Shown piece after piece: positions 45,001 to 53,417 of a stretch of 64,000 bases of DNA; the stretch's first letter is position 1, and the number at the start of each line of letters is the position of its first letter. The notes below the pieces were generated by a model. The model made no database searches. It saw only the letters and a list, made by a program, of their open reading frames with translations, and was not told the origin of the DNA. A program made the translations under genes and the position numbers. This DNA comes from an uncultured Clostridia bacterium (GTDB taxonomy: Bacteria; Bacillota; Clostridia; Christensenellales; CAG-917): positions 39,584 through 103,583 of the forward strand of contig CAKQUX010000006.1 of the NCBI GenBank assembly GCA_934277645.1, read 5' to 3'.

Positions 45001-46855
45001 CGGCTTTGGAGCGTTTGCAGGCACAATCGGCGGATTCGGAGGCGGAAACTCGCTAAGACGAGACCCGTCGTCGTTCGGCGAGACGCAAAACAGCGGCAAC
45101 GCTATGTCTCATGATTTTAATGCTACTAGCGTTCAAAATCGTGGCTATGCCGATAATTTCGAAAGCGCAAGCAATCCGCAAAACGAATTCAATAAAAACG
45201 TAAACGAAGATTTCCTTCGTGAAGAGGAAGAAGAAAGACTCGAAGCCGAAAGAATAGAGGCCGAAAGAGCAAAATATTTGGAGCGTCGCAACAGAAAGAG
45301 AAATAAGCCTGAAGACCCGAAAGTCAGAACGGCGCAAATAACAATCGAAGAATCGATTGAAAAAACCGAACCGCGCGCGCCTTACGTTGCTCCGCCTATC
45401 GATTTGCTTATTCCGCCCGAAATAAAAACCGGTCCGGGCGAAGACATCGAAGAAAAGAAAGAAGCGCTTATCACAACGCTTGCGTACTTCAACGTCAAAG
45501 CAAGAATTTTCGACGTTGTTTGCGGACCTGCATTCTCGCTTTTCAGACTTACAATCGAAGAAATGCCGAGAGGCAAGACAATAAACTGGTTGCAATCTCT
45601 TGAAAACGACCTTGCTATGAAGATGGCAGAGATAAGCGTTAAGGTTTTGACGCCTATCCCGGGTGAGAACTTCGTAGGCGTTGAAGTGTCAAACAAAAAC
45701 AGACGCCTTGTCAGAATCAGCAGTATTTTGCGTAGTCAGGAATTTGAAAACGCAAAATCGCCTGTTTCGTTTGCGTTAGGCGAAGATATTTACGGCAAAA
45801 ACTACGTTTGCGAAGTCCGCAATCTTCCTCATATGTTGGTTGCAGGTCAAACGGGCGCAGGTAAGAGCTGCTGCATAAATACGCTTATCGTAAGTATGCT
45901 TTATCACGCATCGCCTGACGACGTAAGATTTATCATGATTGACCCTAAGCGTACCGAACTTTCGATTTACAAGGGCATTCCGCATTTGCTTTTGGACGAC
46001 ATTATTTACGATGCCGATAAAGCTATAAAGGCTCTTCAATGGAGTATCGACGAAATGCAACGCCGTATCGATTTCTTCAACAAGAACGGTTATCGCGATA
46101 TCGAAGAATACAATGCGTGCAAGTTGCAAGACGATTTCGTTCCAATGCCGAGAATTATCATAATTATCGACGAACTTGCCGAGCTTATGGACAGGGGCAG
46201 TAAAACGGTTGAAAACTGCATCGACCGTTTGGCAAGACTTGCAAGAGCGGTCGGAATTCACCTTATTTGCGCAACGCAAAGACCGTCGGTCGATGTTGTT
46301 TCGGGTACGATTAAAAACAACCTTCCGAGCCGTATCGCATTCAGAGTTCCTACGCAAGGCGACAGCCGCACGGTGCTTGGCGTCGGCGGAGCGGAAAACT
46401 TGCTCGGCGACGGCGACTTGCTTTATATGAATCCTAAGATGAAGAGCAGCGTTCGTGTTCAAGGTGCGTTTATCGATACGCCTGAGGTCAAAGCGGTTGT
46501 CGATTTCCTTAAAGAGCATAACACTTGCATTTACGACAGCAAAATTAAGGACGAAATTTACAAGGAAGAAGAAAAAGAAGAACCGCAAACCGATAACGGC
46601 GGCAAGAAACAAAGCGCCATTACGCAAGAGCTTATCGACGCTTTGCGCATAGGCCTTGACGGAGTTCCGCTCAGTATCTCTATGCTTCAAAGAAAACTCG
46701 GAGTCGGTTTCCCTAAGGCAGGAAAGATTTATGACCAAATCGAAAGAATGGGTTATTTCGGTCCTCCAAGTAAACCGAACGGCGCAAGACCTGTCACCAT
46801 TACGCAAGAAGAATACGACGACTTGGTTGCCGAATTCGAAGGCGATAACGAGTGA
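42044..46855 (+). CDS. ftsK: FtsK/SpoIIIE DNA translocase with giant linker
   Basis: 1603 residues, about twice the usual length. Four TM helices (about 10-175); then a linker of roughly 900 residues (about 180-1080) rich in Asn, Gly, Gln, Tyr and Pro, with stretches such as NGYNNGGYNSANNGYGS and YNNNNGINGGMQGG, and a charged helical part (about 865-910, RRIDDEAKRDRLKRMEELKRR split as RRIDDEAK and RDRLKRMEELKRR); then the motor: alpha domain from about 1100, Walker A GQTGAGKS (about 1267), Walker B IIIIIDELAELMD, and the gamma winged helix (about 1530-1603, ending in ITQEEYDDLVAEFEG). It pumps chromosome through the division or spore septum. GAGGAAGG before ATG. Confidence 0.95.
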   Translation: MKNYNSQNSINRIAIGVLIVLIAVFCCLSLFGALGGVGKMVSSFLIGAFGYASYAYFICALLIGVAIIFNFRINLEGKKILGLSLLLIAGIWALHVYTSSANTLTNGYGGYLNACYKNQNTAGGALFGIISYPFQRFFTNVGALAFTCVLFFISVFFAVFPFIRGASTKSRGLKLRKKPRGEKITAPKVPTLTSFDDAKPPTFYKLTENAAEEPPKNTVGAEGYNPIFPNENGHIEDEEKIDGRGLKYALGGEEMNDRERNRSFGLFRSDRTVEDKPAKSGSGNIVRDMLFGEIDNEKYKEYLNGRRANEHNIDDPNYDALQNAYKNTMAREPKGSTMAEPQSLTDAINNAEAKRKGVGEVAAPAEPQTAVPNPRQAYDYYSGLNGMAPQIYRNSAKNPSGSRFPVQNNNTQANANEIKNDLKNTIEFEKLKEEQRELFRENSKIRQSQFDYRTNGQGGQAQGYVNTNPTSTFGNAQPEQKPQPAAPNVNNVSAMQTEQPKTVQSEMRPSGFAFIPSHKNDVYTAESKPLTQSDNPNGYYSVNAYRGEKSENSFADVKNFNDKHLSAQRNGQNNLVNDFNGSFGGTNTINSGYGQNGNRGYEETQSHGGYGLNSTNNNPNGYQSVASQYAQRNSSFADNLNQPAANLFGDAKQTWSEMTHGGQNNDRNANGYNNYQSNQMGGNPMHNQYDRGNVPQQNGYNNGGYNSANNGYGSVGGYNNNNGINGGMQGGFNSGYGNSAYGANVNPYQPIAPSPQPFSPYPQPTNFGATNFTWTPNGYVPIQPVPVVSPSVVYQPIQVVPTQVGQPETIQEKPKTEIKTDELKPLQSSSFALNPTTGVYSNPNSAGTEKTFAPDYERGKRLNAEAEVRRIDDEAKRDRLKRMEELKRRQAERNAKRAAEEQKQQTAAESVRSEQGHGAVAQKLNLGEYNDAVEKARANAEVLKPNPSDNRIVSNSGNTQSQSGGSMWRSVGELGSGISAEEKAKRGFGAFAGTIGGFGGGNSLRRDPSSFGETQNSGNAMSHDFNATSVQNRGYADNFESASNPQNEFNKNVNEDFLREEEEERLEAERIEAERAKYLERRNRKRNKPEDPKVRTAQITIEESIEKTEPRAPYVAPPIDLLIPPEIKTGPGEDIEEKKEALITTLAYFNVKARIFDVVCGPAFSLFRLTIEEMPRGKTINWLQSLENDLAMKMAEISVKVLTPIPGENFVGVEVSNKNRRLVRISSILRSQEFENAKSPVSFALGEDIYGKNYVCEVRNLPHMLVAGQTGAGKSCCINTLIVSMLYHASPDDVRFIMIDPKRTELSIYKGIPHLLLDDIIYDADKAIKALQWSIDEMQRRIDFFNKNGYRDIEEYNACKLQDDFVPMPRIIIIIDELAELMDRGSKTVENCIDRLARLARAVGIHLICATQRPSVDVVSGTIKNNLPSRIAFRVPTQGDSRTVLGVGGAENLLGDGDLLYMNPKMKSSVRVQGAFIDTPEVKAVVDFLKEHNTCIYDSKIKDEIYKEEEKEEPQTDNGGKKQSAITQELIDALRIGLDGVPLSISMLQRKLGVGFPKAGKIYDQIERMGYFGPPSKPNGARPVTITQEEYDDLVAEFEGDNE

Positions 46856-46868
46856 TAAAAAACAATTT

Positions 46869-46895
46869 AAAGTCACTGCTTGCAGTGACTTTTTT
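46869..46895 (+). terminator. Terminator of ftsK
   Basis: AAAGTCACTG-CTTG-CAGTGACTTT followed by T-run. Confidence 0.9.
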
Positions 46896-47020
46896 GTTGT
46901 CTAAGTTTAACTAACGGTTAAGTCGTGATTTAAATTGTTTTTGAATCGGCATTAAATTTTAGCTTATTTTGTTTGAGATATTGCAAAACTATGTTATATT
47001 TATTCTGCAAAAGGTAAGTT

Positions 47021-48319
47021 ATGAAAATAGGAACAATTTCGTTAGGTTGCGATAAAAACAGGGTAGACACCGAAAAGATGCTTGCAAGGCTGTTAGGCAG
47101 GGGACATACTTTTGTCGACCGTGAAGACGATGCGGACGTTATCGTTGTAAATACCTGCGCTTTTATCGACAGCGCAAAAACGGAATCAATCGACGAAATA
47201 CTTTCGGCAGTCGAGTATAAAAAGAAAAACGGAACGGAAATCGTCGTTACGGGTTGTTTGCCGCAACGCTATAAAGGCGATTTGAAAGAAGCGCTTCCCG
47301 AAGTCGATTTGTTTTTGGGAACGGGCGACTACGATATGCTTTGCGATTATCTCGACGGTTTGACTGTCAGCGAAAGCAAATTGTATTGTTCGCTCGATAA
47401 ATATTGCTCAAAACGTGTGCTTACAACGCCGTATCATTATGCCTATCTGAAAATTGCAGACGGTTGCGACAATCATTGCACGTATTGCGCCATTCCGTCC
47501 ATAAGGGGTAAATATCGCTCGGAGAAAATCGAAGATTTGGTCAGCGAAGCAAAATCGCTTTCGGACGAAGGCGTAAAAGAACTCATTTTGGTTGCGCAGG
47601 ACGTAACTCGTTACGGCATCGACCTTTACGGCAAAAAGAGCTTGACTCTTCTTTTAGGCGAGCTTTCCAAACTCGATTTTTGTCGTATAAGGCTTATGTA
47701 TTTAGAGCCGGAAATGGTTGACGACGAGCTTATCGATTACGTTGCAAACAATGAGAAAATAGCAAAATATATGGACGTGCCTTTTCAACATATCGATTCA
47801 AGGCTGCTCAAACTTATGGGAAGACACACCGATGAAGAGTACACGAAGAATCTTGTAAATAAGATTAAGGCAAAGGGCATAAAAATCAGAAGCTCGTTTA
47901 TTGTCGGTTTTCCGTCTGAGGGCGAAAAAGAATTTGAAGAGCTTTACGATTTTATCCGTGATTACGAAATAGATTATGCAGGCTTTTTCGAGTATTCGCT
48001 TGAAGAAGGCACGCCTGCCGAAAAACTTGACGGCAGAGTCGACGACGACGTAAAGGCAAAAAGATGCGAGTCTTTAAGAGAACTTCAAGAACGCATAATT
48101 ATGAAAGCGGCTGACGGCTATGTGGGGAAAACCATAAACGTGCTTTACGAAGATATTGATTACGATAATCAGATGTTTGTCGGTAGAGCGGAATTTCAAG
48201 CTCCCGACATAGACAACGTCGTTCGTTTTACGTCCGAAACACCGCTTAGCGTCGGCGAGATATATTCCGTTGAAATTACGGGCAGAATAGGAATGGACTT
48301 GCTTGGGAGGGTTAAATGA
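47021..48319 (+). CDS. rimO: Ribosomal protein S12 methylthiotransferase
   Basis: 432-residue radical-SAM enzyme that methylthiolates an Asp of S12. UPF0004 domain with Cys10 (SLGCDKNRVDTE, the RimO signature), Cys46 and Cys79; radical-SAM cluster Cys149, Cys153, Cys156 (GCDNHCTYCAIP); C-terminal TRAM domain (about 365-432). AAAGGTAAG precedes the ATG. Stop overlaps pgsA start by ATGA. Confidence 0.95.
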   Translation: MKIGTISLGCDKNRVDTEKMLARLLGRGHTFVDREDDADVIVVNTCAFIDSAKTESIDEILSAVEYKKKNGTEIVVTGCLPQRYKGDLKEALPEVDLFLGTGDYDMLCDYLDGLTVSESKLYCSLDKYCSKRVLTTPYHYAYLKIADGCDNHCTYCAIPSIRGKYRSEKIEDLVSEAKSLSDEGVKELILVAQDVTRYGIDLYGKKSLTLLLGELSKLDFCRIRLMYLEPEMVDDELIDYVANNEKIAKYMDVPFQHIDSRLLKLMGRHTDEEYTKNLVNKIKAKGIKIRSSFIVGFPSEGEKEFEELYDFIRDYEIDYAGFFEYSLEEGTPAEKLDGRVDDDVKAKRCESLRELQERIIMKAADGYVGKTINVLYEDIDYDNQMFVGRAEFQAPDIDNVVRFTSETPLSVGEIYSVEITGRIGMDLLGRVK

Positions 48320-49170
48320 ATTTAGCAACTAAGATTACGGTCGTAAGAATATTTTTGATTTTTCCTGCCGCTATTCTTTATATATTGGCATTTGTCTTGC
48401 CATACATGAAAGCAATGCTCATTGCATGTTGCGTTACGTTCAGCGTGCTTTGCGCAACCGATTTCGTTGACGGTACGATTGCAAGAAAAACAAAAACCGT
48501 GTCGAATTTGGGCAAGTTTTTGGACCCGCTTGCGGACAAGGTCGTTGTTGTTATTATGCTGTTTTTGTTGATGTGGAAGAGCAGCGTTTTTGATGACGTA
48601 TATCCGTATGCGTCGCTTGTTTTTTCACTTCTTGCAGGGCTTGTCGTTTCAAGAGAGCTTATCATCGGCATTTTCAGAACGCTTGCCGCAAACAAGGGCA
48701 TAGTTCTTGCCGCGGACGTTTTCGGAAAAATCAAAACGATTTTTCTTGACGTGGCGGTCGCCGTTATGATACTTTCGCCGCTTGGCAATTTTTACAACTA
48801 CGCAGGGCAGATTATTTTTTATGCAGGCGCTATATTGGCGATAGTTTCGGGCTTGCATTATATTTTGAAAAACAGGAACGTTTTTTCGGAAATAAAAGAA
48901 GAGCTTGACGAAATGAAAAAAAGCGAATTTAACGTTGACGGCGACAAGTATCCGCCTATGTTTTTTGACGTCTTAAGTTATGGAATGGACGGCAACGTTT
49001 TAGATAGCGAAACCGTTAAAAAAAGATTTAAAATCGGCAGTATCACCGTAAACAATATTTTCGGAAAACTCGAAGAAATGAACGTTGCAGAGCCTGCCGA
49101 AAACGGAATTAAGGTAAATATTAGCCAAAAACAATTTGACGATTTACTCGCCGACGCAAGAGGTGAATGA
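48316..49170 (+). CDS. pgsA: Phosphatidylglycerophosphate synthase with FtsK-gamma-like C-terminus
   Basis: 284 residues, against the usual 180-195. Residues 1-195 are a normal membrane CDP-alcohol phosphatidyltransferase with the full motif D49-xx-D52-G53-xx-A56-R57-x8-G66-xxx-D70-xxx-D74. A coiled linker (about 190-212) leads to a soluble tail (213-284) that aligns with the FtsK gamma winged helix: KKRFKIGSITVNNIFGKLEE resembles LQRKLGVGFPKAGKIYDQIE, and KVNISQKQFDDLLADARGE resembles TITQEEYDDLVAEFEG. The head makes phosphatidylglycerol phosphate; the tail may bind DNA or protein. Coupled to rimO and cinA by 4-nt overlaps. Confidence 0.9.
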   Translation: MNLATKITVVRIFLIFPAAILYILAFVLPYMKAMLIACCVTFSVLCATDFVDGTIARKTKTVSNLGKFLDPLADKVVVVIMLFLLMWKSSVFDDVYPYASLVFSLLAGLVVSRELIIGIFRTLAANKGIVLAADVFGKIKTIFLDVAVAVMILSPLGNFYNYAGQIIFYAGAILAIVSGLHYILKNRNVFSEIKEELDEMKKSEFNVDGDKYPPMFFDVLSYGMDGNVLDSETVKKRFKIGSITVNNIFGKLEEMNVAEPAENGIKVNISQKQFDDLLADARGE

Positions 49171-49865
49171 TGGCAAATGTTATAAGGCTTTGCGGACTAA
49201 GTAAAGACGAAATCGAACAACGACTTGTTTCGTATGCTCAAAAGGGCTTTTCGGTGTCTGTTATCGAAAACAATCTCGACGCAAAAATCGAATTGTCGCA
49301 TCCTTACGGCGATGAAAACGCTCAGGCTATTGCCGCAAGTTATATAGCGAACGACTTTAAGGACTATATATATTCGACATTTGATATGCCGCTCGAAGTG
49401 CTTGCCGCGCAACTTTTGAGAACGAACAAGGCGATTTTGTCGGTGGCGGAAAGTTTGACGGGCGGACTCGTTGCGTCAAGACTTATTTCCATCGACGGAA
49501 TTAGCGCAAACTTTTTCGAGGGCATTGTGTGTTACGACCCGCTTTCAAAAATCGTGCGTTGCGGAGTAGACCGTAAAACGATTGAAAAATTCGGGACAGT
49601 CAGCCGCGAGACCGCCGTCGAAATGGTTCAGGGTTTGACCGTCGGGAAAACGAACATCGCGCTTTCGACCACCGGTGTGGCAGGTCCTTCTAAGTCGGAA
49701 GGCAAGGACGTGGGGCTTGTTTATATTGCAGTCGGCAGAGGAAACTTTATTCCTGTCTTCGAGCATCACCTTTCGGGTTCGAGAAACGAAATCAGAGAAA
49801 AGACAACAAATCTTGCACTTTTTTATCTCATACGTTATTTGCAAGGAAACATTTTGTTGCTTTGA
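49167..49865 (+). CDS. cinA: CinA C-terminal domain protein
   Basis: 232 residues. The CinA amidohydrolase domain (about 70-230) has SVAESLTGGLVASRL, FFEGIVCYDPLSK, TVSRETAVEM and STTGVAGPS, expected to deamidate nicotinamide mononucleotide. The large N-terminal MoCF-like domain of full CinA is missing and replaced by about 65 other residues. Its place between pgsA and recA is the common Firmicute order. Two consecutive ATGs at 49167 and 49170; the first gives the overlap with pgsA. Confidence 0.9.
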   Translation: MMANVIRLCGLSKDEIEQRLVSYAQKGFSVSVIENNLDAKIELSHPYGDENAQAIAASYIANDFKDYIYSTFDMPLEVLAAQLLRTNKAILSVAESLTGGLVASRLISIDGISANFFEGIVCYDPLSKIVRCGVDRKTIEKFGTVSRETAVEMVQGLTVGKTNIALSTTGVAGPSKSEGKDVGLVYIAVGRGNFIPVFEHHLSGSRNEIREKTTNLALFYLIRYLQGNILLL

Positions 49866-50207
49866 CTTTAAACTTTAAATTAAACTTGAAAAACAGTTCG
49901 ATTTAATGTAAAATTAGTAAGAGTTAAAACGTACAGCCAAAAGCATAATGACTTAGTACTATAATTATTTGTTTCGTTACGTTTAAGTTTTTGTTGCTTA
50001 AGTCGATGTGATTATCTAAAAAGTAATCGTCTAATAAAGCGATTGCATAAAAATCGAAAAGAAATTATCGAAAAAAGTAATTGCAAAAGATAATAACTGA
50101 AAAAATTTAAATTAGTTAAAAAAATCAGAAAAAAACAAAACTGTGTAATTTTTTGGACAGTTGTTTGCATTTTATGTGATATTCTATATCCATAGAAAGG
50201 AGATAAT
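49866..50207. other. AT-rich region upstream of recA
   Basis: No ORF, clear terminator or LexA-like palindrome was recognised. recA's promoter should lie near 50155-50195 (for example TTGGAC or TTGCAT with TATATC), but no pair is convincing. Confidence 0.4.
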
Positions 50208-51233
50208 ATGGCAAAAGAAATTGATGAAAGACCGGCGGCTTTACTTGAAGCGTTGGCAAAAATTGAAAAAGACTTTGGAAAAGGCGCAATTATGCGTTTG
50301 GGCGAAAGTGGCAGAGCGGAAGTCGAAGCTATATCGACAGGCTGTTTGACTCTTGACCTTGCTCTCGGAATCGGCGGTATCCCGAAGGGAAGAATTATCG
50401 AAATATACGGACCTGAATCTTCCGGTAAAACCACCGTTGCACTTCACGTTGTAGCTGAAGTGCAAAAGAACGGCGGAACTGCGGCATTCATTGATGCAGA
50501 ACATGCGCTTGACCCTGCTTATGCAAAAAACCTCGGCGTAAATATCGACAACCTTTACGTTTCTCAGCCTGACAACGGCGAACAAGCTCTCGACATTGTC
50601 GAAACGCTCGTAAGAAGCGGAGCGGTTGACCTTATCGTAGTCGACTCGGTTGCGGCGCTTACTCCGCAAGCGGAAATCGACGGTGAAATGGGCGATTCGC
50701 ACATGGGACTTCAAGCAAGACTTATGTCGCAAGCTCTCCGTAAACTTACGGCAACGACGGGCAAAAACAAAGCGACGATTATCTTTATCAACCAACTTCG
50801 TGAAAAAGTCGGAATCGTATACGGTAGCAACGAAACGACAACGGGCGGCAAAGCTCTCAAATTCTATGCTTCCGTTCGTATCGACGTCAGACGTGTCGAA
50901 ACGCTTAAAGACGGCGGCGATTTTATCGGCAACCACGTCAAAGCGAAAATCGTCAAGAACAAGGTTGCTCCGCCTTTCAGGACTGCGGAATTCGACGTTA
51001 TGTTCGGAACGGGTATTTCAAACACGGGCTGCATTTTGGATCTTGCCGTTATGAACGGATTTATTCAAAAGAGCGGTTCTTGGTTCTCTTATAACGATGA
51101 AAAAATCGGTCAGGGCAGAGATAAGGCAATCGAATTTTTGAAATCGAACCCTGAAATTGCGGCAAAACTCGAAGCTGCCGTCAAAGAAAAACTCGTCGCA
51201 AAACCTAAAAACGACGAAGAAACGGCTGAATAA
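50208..51233 (+). CDS. recA: RecA recombinase
   Basis: 341 residues. Walker A GPESSGKTT (68-76), Walker B LIVVDSVAAL, loop L2 region with FINQLREKVG and NETTTGGKALKFYAS, and the acidic C-terminus. AAAGGAGATAAT before the ATG is a strong site. Homologous recombination and SOS co-protease. Confidence 0.98.
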   Translation: MAKEIDERPAALLEALAKIEKDFGKGAIMRLGESGRAEVEAISTGCLTLDLALGIGGIPKGRIIEIYGPESSGKTTVALHVVAEVQKNGGTAAFIDAEHALDPAYAKNLGVNIDNLYVSQPDNGEQALDIVETLVRSGAVDLIVVDSVAALTPQAEIDGEMGDSHMGLQARLMSQALRKLTATTGKNKATIIFINQLREKVGIVYGSNETTTGGKALKFYASVRIDVRRVETLKDGGDFIGNHVKAKIVKNKVAPPFRTAEFDVMFGTGISNTGCILDLAVMNGFIQKSGSWFSYNDEKIGQGRDKAIEFLKSNPEIAAKLEAAVKEKLVAKPKNDEETAE

Positions 51234-51738
51234 AAATTTGAAATCATAGCTAAATCGTTCTTGCTTTTGCCGTCTGCAAAATTTGAATTTGCCTTGTAGG
51301 CAAATCTAAGGCAAAGCTATGGCAAGAAAAATTTAACGCTAAACTTAAATGCGAACAGTAAAAATACGAGTTAAACAATCTATTTAAGTTACATAAACGT
51401 CGCTACGCTATTGCGTAGCGATTTTTATGTTATAAACATATAAAAGTTTAAACTTGAACAGTTTTTTGAAGTTGAAAAACAAAAACAAAACGTTGGCTTT
51501 GTCAAAATTTCGTTTGTAACTTTAAACGCGTCGGGTGAAAAATAAAAACTAAGAATTAGCTTTATCGAAGATAAATTTTGCAATAAAAAAGTTGCGTTAT
51601 TTTAATATATGGCAATGATATAATAATGTGTTATTTAAATGTATAAAGGGTAAATTTAAAAAATAACTAATTTCAAAAGAGTAAAGATAAAAATTTTTAA
51701 AAATCGTCAAAATAGGCGGCGTTATTTTTTGCCTTTTG
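51234..51738. other. AT-rich spacer after recA
   Basis: Only a hairpin TTTGCC-TTGTA-GGCAAA (51288-51304), the terminator at 51391-51431 and AT-rich DNA up to the rny promoter. No gene seen. Confidence 0.5.
51391..51431 (+). terminator. Terminator of recA
   Basis: TCGCTACGC-TATT-GCGTAGCGA then TTTTT; outer ACATAAA and TTTATGT extend the stem. Confidence 0.88.
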
Positions 51739-51767
51739 TTGACTTGAATTGAATAATCGTGTATACT
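51739..51767 (+). promoter_or_regulatory. Promoter of rny
   Basis: TTGACT (51739-51744), 17-nt spacer, TATACT (51762-51767). Confidence 0.82.
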
Positions 51768-51821
51768 CATAATAGTATATTACGATAGGGGTAATATTGA
51801 ATTTTTTTGGAGGACAAAGAT

Positions 51822-53417
51822 TTGACAAGCTATGGTATATTGCTTGCAGCTCTTTCTCCAGGTGCTATTGCAGGAATAGTCGGTGCAGCCGCATTGGTTG
51901 TAGGTTTGCTTATCGGACTATTAGGATATAGATTATATTCCCTAAACAAGGTTGGATTAGCCAAGAGAGAAGCAGCAAGAATTGTTGAAGAAGCAAATTT
52001 AGAAGCAAAAACTATTCGCAAAGACGGCATGATCGAAGCAAAAGAACAGTTGCACAAGATGCGCTCGGAATTCGATAAGGAAACTCGCGAACGCAGAGCC
52101 GATTTGCAAAAAACCGAAAACAGACTTATTCAAAGAGAGCAATCTCTTGATAAGAAAGAAGAGTTTTTAGAGAAAAAACAAGAAGACATCGAAAACTCTA
52201 CAAAACAAATCGAAAACACAAAACTTCGCTTGAAGGGCATCGAAGACGAACTCGGACTTGCGCAAGAAAAGATGCAAAAAGAACTCGAAAGGGTTTCGGG
52301 ATTGTCGAAAGAAGAAGCCGCGGCTCAACTTAAAGACGCTCTCATTCAAGACGTAAAGCGCGATTGCGCTATGGAAGCAAAGGAAATCGAAGCGCAGGCA
52401 AAAGAACAAGCCGAGAAAAAGGCTAAGAACATAATTTCGCTTGCAATTCAAAGATGCGCGGCAGATCATGCCGCAGACAGCACAGTATCTGTCGTTCCGC
52501 TCCCGAGTGACGAAATGAAAGGTCGTATCATCGGTAGAGTAGGACGTAACATAAGAGCATTTGAATCCGCAACGGGCGTCGACCTTATTATCGACGACAC
52601 GCCTGACGTAGTAACGCTTTCGAGCTTTGACCCTGTAAGAAGAGAAATCGCAAGAATAACTCTTGAAAAGCTCGTTGCCGACGGACGTATTCATCCTGCG
52701 CGTATCGAAGAAATGGTCGACAGAGTTAAAAAGGAAGTCGAACAATCGATTAAAGAAGCAGGCGAAGAGGCAGTATTCGATGCAGGCGTTCACGGACTTC
52801 ATCCTGAACTCGTCAAACTTCTCGGCAGACTTCGCTATCGCACAAGTTACGGACAAAACGTTTTGAAACATTCGCTTGAAGTTTCGTTCCTTGCTTCGAT
52901 TATGGCGGCAGAACTCGGAGCAGACGTTAAAATCGCAAAAAGAGCAGGTCTTTTGCACGACATAGGAAAGGCAATCGACCACGAAACCGAAGGAACGCAC
53001 ATTCAAATCGGCGTTGATATTGCAAAGAAATATAAGGAAAGCCCTGCGGTTATTCACTGCATAGCGGCTCACCACGGTGACGTCGAAGCCGAAACGGTTG
53101 AAGCCGTACTTGTTCAGGCGGCAGACGCAATTTCGGGCGCAAGACCGGGCGCAAGACGCGAATCTATCGAAAACTACGTCAAGCGTATCGAAAAACTCGA
53201 AAGCCTTGCAAATTCGTTCGAGGGCGTTGAACAGTCTTACGCAATTCAAGCAGGACGTGAAATCAGAGTTATCGTCAAACCTGAAAAGGTTAATGACCAA
53301 GCTACGGTTTTCCTTGCAAAGGACATTGCAAACAAACTCGAATCGGAACTCGATTATCCGGGACAAATTAAGGTCAACGTAATTCGTGAGGTCAGAAGCG
53401 TAGAATATGCAAAATAG
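51822..53417 (+). CDS. rny: Ribonuclease Y
   Basis: 531-residue membrane-tethered endoribonuclease that starts mRNA decay. N-terminal TM helix (about 12-35), long coiled coil (about 40-215) ending in AKNIISLAIQRCAADH, KH domain with MKGRIIGRVGRNIRAFE, HD domain with LLHDIGKAIDHE and AAHHGDVE. The start is a TTG at 51822: the site TTGGAGG (51807-51813) lies 8 nt upstream, whereas the earlier in-frame TTG at 51807 is part of that site itself. Confidence 0.95.
   Translation: MTSYGILLAALSPGAIAGIVGAAALVVGLLIGLLGYRLYSLNKVGLAKREAARIVEEANLEAKTIRKDGMIEAKEQLHKMRSEFDKETRERRADLQKTENRLIQREQSLDKKEEFLEKKQEDIENSTKQIENTKLRLKGIEDELGLAQEKMQKELERVSGLSKEEAAAQLKDALIQDVKRDCAMEAKEIEAQAKEQAEKKAKNIISLAIQRCAADHAADSTVSVVPLPSDEMKGRIIGRVGRNIRAFESATGVDLIIDDTPDVVTLSSFDPVRREIARITLEKLVADGRIHPARIEEMVDRVKKEVEQSIKEAGEEAVFDAGVHGLHPELVKLLGRLRYRTSYGQNVLKHSLEVSFLASIMAAELGADVKIAKRAGLLHDIGKAIDHETEGTHIQIGVDIAKKYKESPAVIHCIAAHHGDVEAETVEAVLVQAADAISGARPGARRESIENYVKRIEKLESLANSFEGVEQSYAIQAGREIRVIVKPEKVNDQATVFLAKDIANKLESELDYPGQIKVNVIREVRSVEYAK

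Noticed and set aside
45776..46876. 366-residue minus-strand open frame
   Set aside because: It lies opposite the FtsK motor domain, has no ribosome binding site and no domain; the plus-strand frame carries clear Walker motifs.
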